Part shown: in pieces, positions 41,151 through 64,000 of the stretch
Position numbering within the stretch: position 1 is the stretch's first letter
How the letters are laid out: every line of letters starts with the position of its first letter
NCBI GenBank assembly: GCA_003342895.1
Contig: PTFA01000024.1
Span: 2,989,052 to 3,053,051 of the forward strand
DNA: 64,000 bases
DNA from: Casuarius casuarius
Taxonomy: Eukaryota > Chordata > Aves > Casuariiformes > Casuariidae
Direction: 5' to 3'
Position numbers and translations under genes: made by a program
The notes under the pieces: model-generated
Told to the model about the DNA's origin: nothing
Seen by the model: the letters and a program-made list of their open reading frames with translations, nothing else
The model's database searches: none

Positions 41151-41581
41151 CTGGAAGCTGGTGCAGAGCACCGAAAGTGGGTATGTTGGGGAGAAGGGGA
41201 AGGCGAGTCTGGGGGGAGGAAGCAGAGATGGGAACGTCAGCACAGAGCCGGGTCGGATTGCAAGAAAAGAAAACCCAGGGGGGAGAATAAAGAGTAGTCA
41301 TAAATGAGAGGAAGATGATGTGGATGCTTACTGTGCCTGGGAGCAGCTACTCCGTTAATACAAGTGATAGTTTCTTGGGTATCATGCAGATCCGAGTGCT
41401 AACGCTGAGTATTGTGGGTGTGCCAGTAAATTCTCATATGGTGACTTTTTGCCTTTCAAGTGTAGATTTTTTGCAGATTAGGTAAAGGCTTCTTAGCAAA
41501 GATAGATAAACATCCATTTAGCAATTTGTGTAATAAAGACCAGAATTCAGAAGTTGCACAAGGCAAATAAGTATTTACTTT

Positions 41582-41603
41582 AAAAAAAAAAAAAAAAAAA
41601 AAA
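41582..41603 (+). repeat. Poly-A tract, 22 A
   Basis: An uninterrupted adenine run with no adjacent gene-like sequence. Confidence 0.97.
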
Positions 41604-42944
41604 CAGGTTTCAACATTAGGGTTGCAAAATTGGGCATTTCCTGACTTTGGAGTTCCAGAGTTTTGATTGCTTGGATAACTATTGTGTATACAGGAATTAC
41701 ACTTGAATGCAGTTTTACCATGTTGACTGCGGGAGAGGACATAGACCTCAGAGTATTTGATGGTGCAATTTATTAATAATTAATAAATTAATTTGGTGCT
41801 GATAAGAGTTGCTGAACTGGCATCTGCAAAAGAGGAAACTTTCTACCCCCAAATATCTCTCCATGCTAGCTTGCCTTTGCATCATGGAGGATGGGAAAGA
41901 TAACCGTTGTCTTCCGGTTGTTGGTTTCTCAAGGTTGTTAGCTTTCCCATTGTAGCACTTGTGTTTTGGGATGTGGGCATCTTTCTGGAAGAAAACAGCC
42001 CAGGGCACTGTTTCCTTCCAACAAATCTGCCAAATAATCAGATGATGCATGGTCAAGGAGGTGATGTTGGGGCAGACGTTTTTCTATCTCAGCAGAAGTC
42101 AAGATCTTCCACCCAACTTCCTCCTCTTATAACTTGTGTTAATATTTTGCATTAGTTGTTCTCTCATAGAACTTAGGCAGCTTGAGTTTCTTCTTTATCT
42201 AACAATTTCATTTTTCTCTCCTCTGAGACAGCAGAAACTTAATTCTTTTCCTATTTTTCTGCCAGTGCACTAAAATTATCGGTGTCACAGGAATCTTCAC
42301 AGCTCTGAGATTCCAGCTGTGCTCTGCCAGACTGACAGGAGCTCTGTTACTTGTTTCTTCTATGGTTGCACTGTTTTTCAGTCACCATTAATACAAGCAT
42401 TATGGAGAGATCATGCAAGCAGTGTATGCATTATTCTGCTCCAATTCATCATAATACATTGCTATAAAAACATCATCAAAAACAACATCAAAGACATTGA
42501 CATCAAAACATCAAAAAAAAAGATTTAAATTTATCTGAGAAAATTACATTTTACAGAAAAGAGAGGTAGACCTGTTGTCAGTTTAATTAGATTTAATCAT
42601 AACTAAGCACTTCAAATTTTCTGTGTTATTTCTTAAGTGTTCTTGTTTTCAAGCAAATCATGGCTTGTTTTTAGGAGTAAAACCTAAAGCCTTAGGAGAC
42701 CTAACTTTTCAAAAATGCAAAGCACTCAGATCTAATCAAAGCAAGTGAACACTGACAGAGCTGAGCTAATTTGGAAATTAGGCCATTGTTATTTTTCTTG
42801 CTCTTTCTCTACCTCATGTGTTATATAAAAACAGGTTCATATTAGATTATGGTTGACTTCCCAGAGGATGTGAGTGAAGGAGTTATTCCAGATAATTTTC
42901 AGCACTGGGAGGGGAGAGTAATTAAATTGAAAGCTAAATCAGAG

Positions 42945-43025
42945 GACAAGGTCCTGAGTGCATTTTCATCTCTACTTAAACTAATGGGAGTTGAGAACGT
43001 AGTGGATCTTGCACGATTTGGTACT
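42945..43025. repeat. Ancient amniote repeat remnant
   Basis: The text aaggtcctgagtgcattttc, ctaatgggagttgagaacg and gatcttgcacgatttggt resembles the widespread sauropsid repeat tail aatgggagttgag...caccttgcaggatttggcc. It is diverged by many substitutions, with approximate borders. Confidence 0.45.
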
Positions 43026-43910
43026 TAATGTTCACTGTGATCTGTCCCGCCACCTTTTTGAATGTGCAGAATTTTACCCTGTTGACAATTTCTTGTAAGT
43101 CAAACTTTTTAATATGAAAAAGGAGCTATCTTGCAAAACTATACAGTGGGAATGAAGTGACAGATTTCTGCTCTGTGTAGCCAGAGAAATTCTCCAGCAA
43201 CACAGGAAAATAAGCACTAACTGACCCAGCCAGACATTTTTTTTTTTCTCCTTTGAAAGGTAATATAGTTCATTTCAGATTTTGTTGTCGTTTTATTTTT
43301 TCTGAGGAAGGCAAGTTAGCCCAAGAACATAACCATGGCAACAAGGATACTCAAGATTTTCCATCATGAGGATGTGGATTTGCTCATCCTATTTTAATTT
43401 TGAAGTCTGGAAAACTTGATGAACTTTAGAAGTCTTCTCTGGAATACCTCTCCCATATAATATTATACATAGATGATTGCTTATAATTGGGACTGGTGCT
43501 GTGTAATTTGTTTCGGCTTTTTGTTTTTTAAAAAAAGGAGGACTTAAGGGAGAACTCTTTGCTATGTGAAGATCTGTGAAGAGTCTTTTCAGTAACTCAA
43601 GGATTGCATGAAAAAAGGAATAATATATAGAAATACTAGCCAAAAGCTTTTTTCAAACTGCTGTTTTCCTTTACAATTCCATTAAACTGAAATTGCTAAA
43701 CTGCTTTTTTCTTAATCATAGAACTATTGTTCACTCTCTAAATGTTTATCTGTAAAACTGCTTACATCGAGATATTTGTGAATGTGATACCTTGCAATGC
43801 TGATGAATGAGGAAAGCAAAACATGGAATTACTTATGTATAATGATAAACAGGAAAGATGCAAGACAGAAAAACGAGCCTAGTAGATTTCCTAAAAATAC
43901 AATGCCCTAA

Positions 43911-43990
43911 AAGCCAAAATGGCTTATATGGTCCATTATAACAGTTGATTAAGCCAAAATGGCTTATATGGTCCATTATAACAGTTGAAT
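43911..43990 (+). repeat. Tandem duplication, 40-bp unit x 2
   Basis: Two adjacent copies of a 40-bp unit beginning aagccaaaatggcttatatg lie at 43911-43950 and 43951-43990. They are identical except for one base (T at 43949, A at 43989). The near-identity points to a recent slippage or duplication event. The unit begins with a short palindrome-like word, gccaaaatggc. Confidence 0.97.
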
Positions 43991-44016
43991 CTGTTCCAAA
44001 GTGGATACTAGAGCTT

Positions 44017-44061
44017 AAAAAAAAAAAAAGAAAGAAAGAAAGAAAGAAAAAGAAAAAAAAA
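44017..44061 (+). repeat. AAAG microsatellite within an A-rich tract
   Basis: A13 is followed by a run of GAAA units (about five) and then a further A-rich tail. The purine-only tract is 45 bases long and starts 26 bases after the 40-bp tandem duplication. Confidence 0.95.
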
Positions 44062-44630
44062 TTTGTTTTAATCCCAAATTCAGCTTGAGCAAGCTTATTT
44101 TTATGTTGGGGTCCTTTTTAGTAAAGATACAGAGAAACAAAGTGTTTGTTTTTTTTTTTTAACCTTGCTTATGATATTTTAGCAAACCAGGTATAATGAC
44201 TTTTAATGTATTTGTCCATCTTGTACACAGTCATGTTATTTCTGTGGTTGTACCTGTAAATAGATCTGTGGTCCTCCCTGCAGTTCCCGGAGTCTCCTTG
44301 ATTCTGCGTCTTAAACCCCAGACCTGTTCTTCCCAAAGAGGCTGTCAGCATCATTCTTCTCCTAGTAGAAGTTCTGGCTGCAGTTGCTGTTTAGTTTTTA
44401 TTTCTCTCCTCCTTGAATGCTCCTCTTCTTAAATATTATTTAGGATTTTTCAATTTTTCCTTGCCCTCATGCTTAAGATCCTCCAGGTTTTACGGTTGTC
44501 TTGGGTTGTGACATGTTTAATAGTAGCATCCTACTGGTTTCTCAGGCTGTAACACAGTATCAATCTGGTGCATTCTGTGCTTTGCTACAAAGGGCATCTT
44601 GCTTTTCGCTCCCTCCCTGAGTGTACAGCC

Positions 44631-44631
44631 N
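44631..44631. other. Unresolved base (N)
   Basis: The only ambiguous base in the window, in non-coding DNA about 1.2 kb before SEMA4D exon 1. Confidence 1.
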
Positions 44632-45749
44632 TATGAAGGTCCCCAAATATTCATCTGAATGCAGTAATCTCTTGATTAATGGATGCACTCTCCTCTCAAC
44701 AGTCCATACTTAACGCAAATACTTGCAAGAGTCTTGACCTAGGAGCGATTATAGGAAGATGGGGGCAGTGGAAGCTCTTGTAAGATGGCACAAAAAGAAG
44801 TGAATGTTCTTGTGATCATCATCGAGGACAGCTCTCTTCTTTGGCCTGGGGTTGACAGCTCAAAGAGCAACTTTCATGTGACTGTCTAGCACTTTTCTAA
44901 TATTTAAGCATTTTCTCTCTTTATTTGTTTCTGTACATAGCACGTTAGCTCTTCGTTTCTTTAGCTATTTTTCTTTCTCCCCCACCCCAAACCCAAGTGC
45001 ATTAGTAGCATAAAAAGACTTTGCTAAAAATGAGACTTCTCTTCCTAAGGTTCCAAGAATGGGAGATGGAGTAGATTTTTATAACTGCTATTTAAAATTA
45101 GTGCTGCATTTTAACAAAAGTTATTTCTGATGTCCTTAGCTCTCTGAACGTAGGCTTAGTGATTTTATCTTGGTTTGGGTATTTCATAGGGGTGGGATTT
45201 TCTTTTTTTTTTTTACTGTTAAAAGTAAGTATATGCAAATTAGAGTAGAATTCTGCGTAGTGAACATAAACAACAGTTCAAAATGTTTATACTGTGCATT
45301 CTAGATGAAAATGATTGCTTTCAATAATTGCCTGTTTATCATGTAACATGGGATTTTTAAGAATCATATTTTCACCAATTAATGTTCTCCTTACTTTTTA
45401 TCCAAATTTAAGTATGCAGACAGCTGTAGAAGCATTTCAAGATCCGTGCATACAACATGCTATTTTTGGCAATACTCAGCCCGCTTTCTCTTCTACTTCT
45501 TGCTCTCCTCCTCTCTCCACAGTTTCATTTATTTCTGCAACAAAACAGAAGAATGTTCTCAGTGGTGTTTCTCAGCAACTCTTCAGCCTGTGGAAAGTGT
45601 GGGCAGTCTCTTTATTCAGCATCCTGGAAAATGTGCGTTCCCTTGAAGAAGTGATCTGTTGAAAGCGCACACTTAGAAGATTGTTCCAGCCTGCCTTGCT
45701 GCACTGCTCGAAAGCCCTGAAATGTCTAATCTCTAATAGTGCTTGGAGT

Positions 45750-45824
45750 TAGGATTTCTTCTGCCGAAGAGACACCAGCTGCTGCAGTTATCCAAGGAGC
45801 GCCAGAGAGCAAGGGACGCTTAAG
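45750..45824 (+). promoter_or_regulatory. SEMA4D: 5' UTR next to the SEMA4D start codon
   Basis: The stretch upstream of the ATG is open for in-frame reading only back to a TAG at 45750-45752, and there is no other ATG between, so translation start at 45825 is well supported. Two weak acceptor-like places, gccgaag at about 45769 and gctgctgcag at about 45787, could mark where an upstream non-coding exon joins. Otherwise transcription may start locally. I cannot choose between these from sequence. Confidence 0.5.
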
Positions 45825-59477
<13,653 letters not shown>

Positions 59478-62400
59478 GTAAGTACTATAAGCATGCATCT
59501 CCTTTTGCTCTTCCACAAGACTTTAAGGATTTATATTTAGCTTCGACGTGATGAGAGGCCAACGCTATGAAAAACAATGAAGGCTGTACCTGTAACTTCT
59601 CACACTGCGGCAATATTGGATACTGCCTGATAGGTAGTAGGTAGGTGGCAAGCTTCTGAAGCTCTAGATATGGGCAAGGTGGGGCGAGCACAGGTGTGCT
59701 GGTCTTTGCTACGATCCCTTGTACAGGAGCTAAAAGCCATAATGTGTTTAAAGGTACCAGTTTTCAGGTGGGGGTAGTGTAAAAATCCTGACCCCTTGTG
59801 GTCATTACAGATCCATGAAGAAAAATCCTCAGGAATCTAATAGGATAATAGTATATTTTTCTGAGGAAGTTAACCTAAGAAGAGAGCAGTCTATCCAGCA
59901 GAAAGACTAATTGTCTCAAATTGTATAACTAATTGATTGATTGTGGTTGTTTAAATGCCACAGGTTCTTGTGGGGTCACTGTCGTGAGAGTAGGCACGTT
60001 AGTGTCACCGTTGGTGTTACGCGCCAGCCAGGATCTCTCATTACACTCTGCTTTCCAGATGGAATTCCAACTGCAGCTCCAACTGGAAAACACTTGCTTT
60101 GCTGCAGGCTCTAAACTCGGTGGTTGTTCTGCATTATTAAACAATTGCTGGGTTTAATCTCAGAGTGATTTTGTGACAGTGGGATGATAATCACTGTGTG
60201 TAGTTTGAATGCTAGTTAGCCTTCTGCTCTTAGTTACTCAGACTTGTTGGTTCATAAATGTCTGTGATATTATTATCATAAGCAACGGTTTTCAGCAACA
60301 GACCCCTCAACTGGTGAAACTTCTGGGCTTCTTGAGGAAAGAATGACTGTATTTTTTTATTTATTTATTTTGAAGTGTCTGGTAGTGATACTGACATTCA
60401 GCGAATACTGAATCAGGAGATTCAGTTAGGGATTTAGGAGTATTGCCAAGGTATCTCAAAAGTGGCATTTATTTTTGTGTGATTTTTAACAAACTTTGCA
60501 TGCCAACATGATTGACTCTGTGGAGAACAACTTTATGCTGTTGTATACTCCATAGTGCTCTCATGTTCACAATAGAACGAAATATCATGAAGACAGTATG
60601 CTTTTGATAGGTGAATCAACAGTGTGATACAGACTTCCATGTTCCTGGATTTCAGTAAAAATGTGTGTTATTTGTATGTATGCATTGGTATGTATGATGC
60701 AATTTTCAATCACTATATGGTCGAAGCTCTGAAAGTACGTTTACTATACTTGAAAGATAAGACAGTTCTTGTCTTCATTATATTTGAATTTATTTGATGA
60801 CATGAGGATATATTTAAGAAATAATACTTCAAAAAATAATATGATGAACTTTTCCTTTTTTCCCTTCTACTGGGCAGTTAATAAACAGTTATATGGGATG
60901 TAACTTACATTAAAGCACGTTTCTTAAAAATGCAAACATCCTAATATTCTTCAACTGATTAACTTTACCACAAATACGATTGAAATTTAACACACAGCAA
61001 TTTTCTTTGCTTACTCACTAACAGTTATTTTGCTTATTTCTTTTAGTCTTTTTTTGCAATATTTCTTAGTTCTCTCTTTTCCCCAAATGTTACTTTGCTC
61101 TTCTTTAATTACAGAGATTTTACTGTAAGTAGACATGTATGTTGTGCAGTCAACATCTGCAGCATCTTTTTTTTGGTTTTGTCTTTTAAATGATAGTACT
61201 TCGTTTGGCTTCTTTTCAAGCTTGTATACAGGGACGTAAAGGGCAAGGGATTTATCAGCTTTATCAGTGAGAAAAAGGATGGTGAATGTTGACTTGATAA
61301 TCTCTTATTATGGCCATATATATTTATAAATGCTTTCAGGACTCCTCTGCTTCATCTAGAAAGAATACTTCCAATGATTTGCTTTGACTGGAGGCTTCAG
61401 CATCTCCCCTGTGATAGAAAATAGTAATAGATAACCCTTCTAATAAATACTTTGATGCCCATTCTCTTAATTATGGGTAAATCCCACAATCCTTCATATA
61501 CTGGCTTAACTATGGTCCCTTTATTTTTGGAAGGGATAGGTGTTACAGCCTCATACCAAACACACATCATCTAGCAATTTCAGCACACACGTGATAGTCG
61601 AGTCTAGTGCAGAAATGATGGCACCGAATTTTTTATCTCTGAATCCAAGCACCTAGTTCTCGCTTACTCAAGTACAACCCTCTAAAAGAGGCTAATGTGA
61701 ATGGAGCATAGGGACACACAGGGAACACATTACCTTTTTTCAGAGAAAGAGCTTTCAAAGCTTAGGATTTAAACATAGCACTACTTCCTGCAAGGCACCG
61801 TGAACCAGCAGTATTGTATCTTGAGCAAGTAAAAACCTCTGTGTTGCCAGAATAACCTCTGCAGCTGACAGCTAACACTGAAGCAAAGCAGTCTAGCATA
61901 CTCCCAAAAAGCCGAAGTCCTGCTCAGTGATGAAATATCTGAGGACTGGGCTGGGGTGCCAGAATCATGAACATCATATTATTGTGGTATCGTCCAAGCT
62001 GGGGTTATTTCTGCTTCCCAGCGTGAAAGCACATGAAAGCTTTCCTCCTTGGACATCCAGTAAGCAATTACAGGTAGTTACTACTGAAGTCCTTCACAGA
62101 GCTGGTATGCGGATATGTTTAGCGGCATCCCCTAGTAGATCTGTTAACCACAACGGCCCTCTGGAGTAAGAACCCCTTCTGAACATCTGGCTGCAGTAGT
62201 CTCCGGGCCCTCCCTCATACGTTCCCCTTCTCTCAAGGGTGGTAGTCAGATGAGCCTGTGGTTGATCCTGGTAACTCCCGTTTGGCTGAAAGATTTGAAG
62301 CTGAAATTGTCTCCTCAGTTCTCCTTCCGTTTTATGAACTCCCTGGACGTAGCAGCTTGGTCCTATACAGAGACATTGCAACCCACATGCAGCATTGCCC

Positions 62401-64000
62401 TGTCAGCTTGTATGTTAGCTATCAGAGCCTGGAGAGCTGGACGGCTCTCAGTGGGTCGGGGTAGCTTTCTGACAGTGGATGGCCAAAGGTAGCCTAAGTT
62501 AGATCTTAAGATCAAAGACTGCATTTGAATGTGTGTCACTGACAGCTGGCTCTCTTCCAAAGCCCATCTTCCAGCAGTGCCAGCATTTTCTTTTTCGATC
62601 CAGTTACCTCTTGCTATGTTTTCTAGTGTCCAGAGTTCCTTGAAAGTCTTCCGCACGCGTCAGTGGGTTTGAAGGACCCAACTTGACTTATGCTTGATCT
62701 TGTAACCTGCCTTGAGAGTCTACTGTTAGTCAGAATGCTTCGGTCATTAGTTTACTCTTAGGCAGACTTGCTGGTGGTCACTGTATTAAGGAAAAAGACT
62801 GCGCTGAGTTCTTACAGCAATACCTCCTTACATATCTTTGTGGAAAGGTAATAATGAGCTCCAAAACATGAATTCAGTCCTAGAAGGGCCTGTTAGTTAT
62901 TTTCCTGAAGCTGTACTTGACTGTTCAGGACTGAAAGTCTGCACCTTGAACGTGAGGTGTTTTAAGAATCTTGCTTTTTACTAGCAAGCTTTTTTTTTTT
63001 TGGATATCCGCCCATCACTTTGTGACCATGTTCGTCTTGCCAAAGAGCCAAGCCGCCTCACTGCAAAGACGACCACTGAGTGCATTTCTGCAAACTGAGA
63101 TCTGTACGGCTGCAGCCCCAGAAAAGCCACTCGGTGCTTGGACCCGACTTACTTGCTATGCCAACTGCTGGAGAATACTGATAAATTCACTCAGTATTCT
63201 ACTCAGGATAAAATCAATCCACTGCCAAGGTGGGGTGTGCTTTTTGGCTTTGTGCACATAGCCTCTCAAAAATACTAGAGGATAGGTCAGTGATGTTTTG
63301 GGGTTGCAGTGTGGGGGTCTTTTCTGAGGCTTTGCATAATACAGGATAAATTCGCAGTATACTTTGAGCCATCAGTTTCTACAGACTCTGAAACAGATGA
63401 GTGAAATACGCGGCTGCCTACCTTTTTTGGCAAGGTTGCTCAGAGTGAGTCTGGTCTTTTCCAGAAGTGCACGGAGTGGGATTTGCTTGTAGATGGATCC
63501 CCAGCAGCTGTAGGTCAGGCAGTCGTTGCATTTATCCCCCCTTTTGCTAGGCTTTGTGCCAACACACTCGGTATTCCTTGCTAGAAAGCAGGCAATTTAA
63601 TTCGAATCTCGTAAAGCTGACGCTGACGGGGCTGTGGAGATGTAACTGGTAGAGCTGAAGACAGTAGGGCTGTTCTGGGTATGGGGGAGCAGGAGTAGGT
63701 TGGAAACAGAGAAAGCCTTCCCTTTTCAGGCGTGCGTGTGCCTACTTGTGTCAGCATGCACAGATCTCTCCTCGTACAAAGGTTGTCAGTGCATTCATGT
63801 TTTTGGAAAAATATAATAAAGCCACATTTAGCCATTTACTTTCCTTTCTCATAGAGTATAGCTATTTCAGTTTTGTGTTCTTTTTGTCTTTTTCCATTTC
63901 CTGTATTGCAACTGTTTTCAAGATCAGTTTCCTTTCCTTTTTAAAATAAAGGCTAATCAAAACAAATGACCATTCCCCCCAAGTTCCAGTTTTTGCAAAC
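59478..64000 (+). other. SEMA4D: SEMA4D intron after coding exon 11, incomplete at window edge
   Basis: At least 4.5 kb, larger than any other coding-region intron here. I looked for the expected next exon (GNRFVYAG-like start, then PSI-domain cysteines) and did not find it. The part at about 61900-63800 is richer in GC than the preceding intron and has overlapping open frames on both strands with no recognisable protein; it could be an old unrecognised repeat or unique sequence. Confidence 0.75.

Larger units (their letters stand above)
37150..45749. other. Non-coding DNA immediately upstream of SEMA4D exon 1
   Basis: No coding exon is supported. It contains a G-rich stretch at 41110-41290, a poly-A run at 41582, an ancient repeat remnant at 42945-43025, a recent 40-bp tandem duplication at 43911, an AAAG microsatellite at 44017 and one unresolved base at 44631. 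The last 500 bases before exon 1 contain no recognised CpG island or TATA box, so the main SEMA4D promoter is probably elsewhere. Confidence 0.55.

Noticed and set aside
62094..62656. Two adjacent minus-strand open frames of 95 and 97 codons
   Set aside because: They overlap plus-strand frames of similar length in a GC-richer stretch, show no known motif and have no splice or promoter context.

Overview
The window is vertebrate nuclear DNA with an intron-exon structure and no sign of bacterial, viral or organellar gene organisation. It carries the 5' coding half of one gene, SEMA4D (semaphorin 4D, CD100), on the + strand. The predicted protein is close to mammalian SEMA4D but clearly diverged. 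Introns are short (107 bp to 2.4 kb inside the coding part). Recognisable interspersed repeats are few and old: one CR1-type LINE tail and some ancient amniote repeat remnants, with no Alu, L1 or B1/B2 elements. This suggests a sauropsid, most likely a bird. If it is a bird, the locus should be Z-linked, because human 9q22 corresponds to the avian Z chromosome; that is inference from synteny knowledge.

Layout. Positions 1-45,824 contain no coding exon I can support. This is AT-rich non-coding DNA with scattered GC/CpG-richer pockets (about 4.2-4.5, 6.0-6.3, 11.4-11.6, 24.0-24.4, 29.4-30.1 and 35.4-35.9 kb), homopolymers, microsatellites and ancient repeats. It is either the long 5' intron/5' UTR territory of SEMA4D or the intergenic space upstream of it. 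The first coding exon starts at 45,825. Eleven coding exons follow up to 59,477, and their phases join without a break into 478 codons. They encode a signal peptide and most of the seven-bladed sema domain. From 59,478 to 64,000 I find no further exon. The end of the sema domain and the PSI, Ig-like, transmembrane and cytoplasmic exons must lie beyond the window.

Function. SEMA4D is a class 4 transmembrane semaphorin. It binds plexin-B1/B2 (and CD72 in lymphocytes) through the sema domain, which is the part encoded here, and acts in axon guidance, immune regulation, bone remodelling and angiogenesis.

I found no convincing undescribed biological system. The observations most worth a second look are structural or regulatory: three G-quadruplex motifs, three alternating purine-pyrimidine (Z-DNA-prone) tracts, a perfect 16-bp palindrome around CACGTG in a CpG-rich pocket, a near-consensus estrogen-response-type palindrome in an AT-rich stretch that looks like a conserved non-coding element, a perfect 11-bp-arm hairpin in an intron, and two recent-looking tandem duplications.
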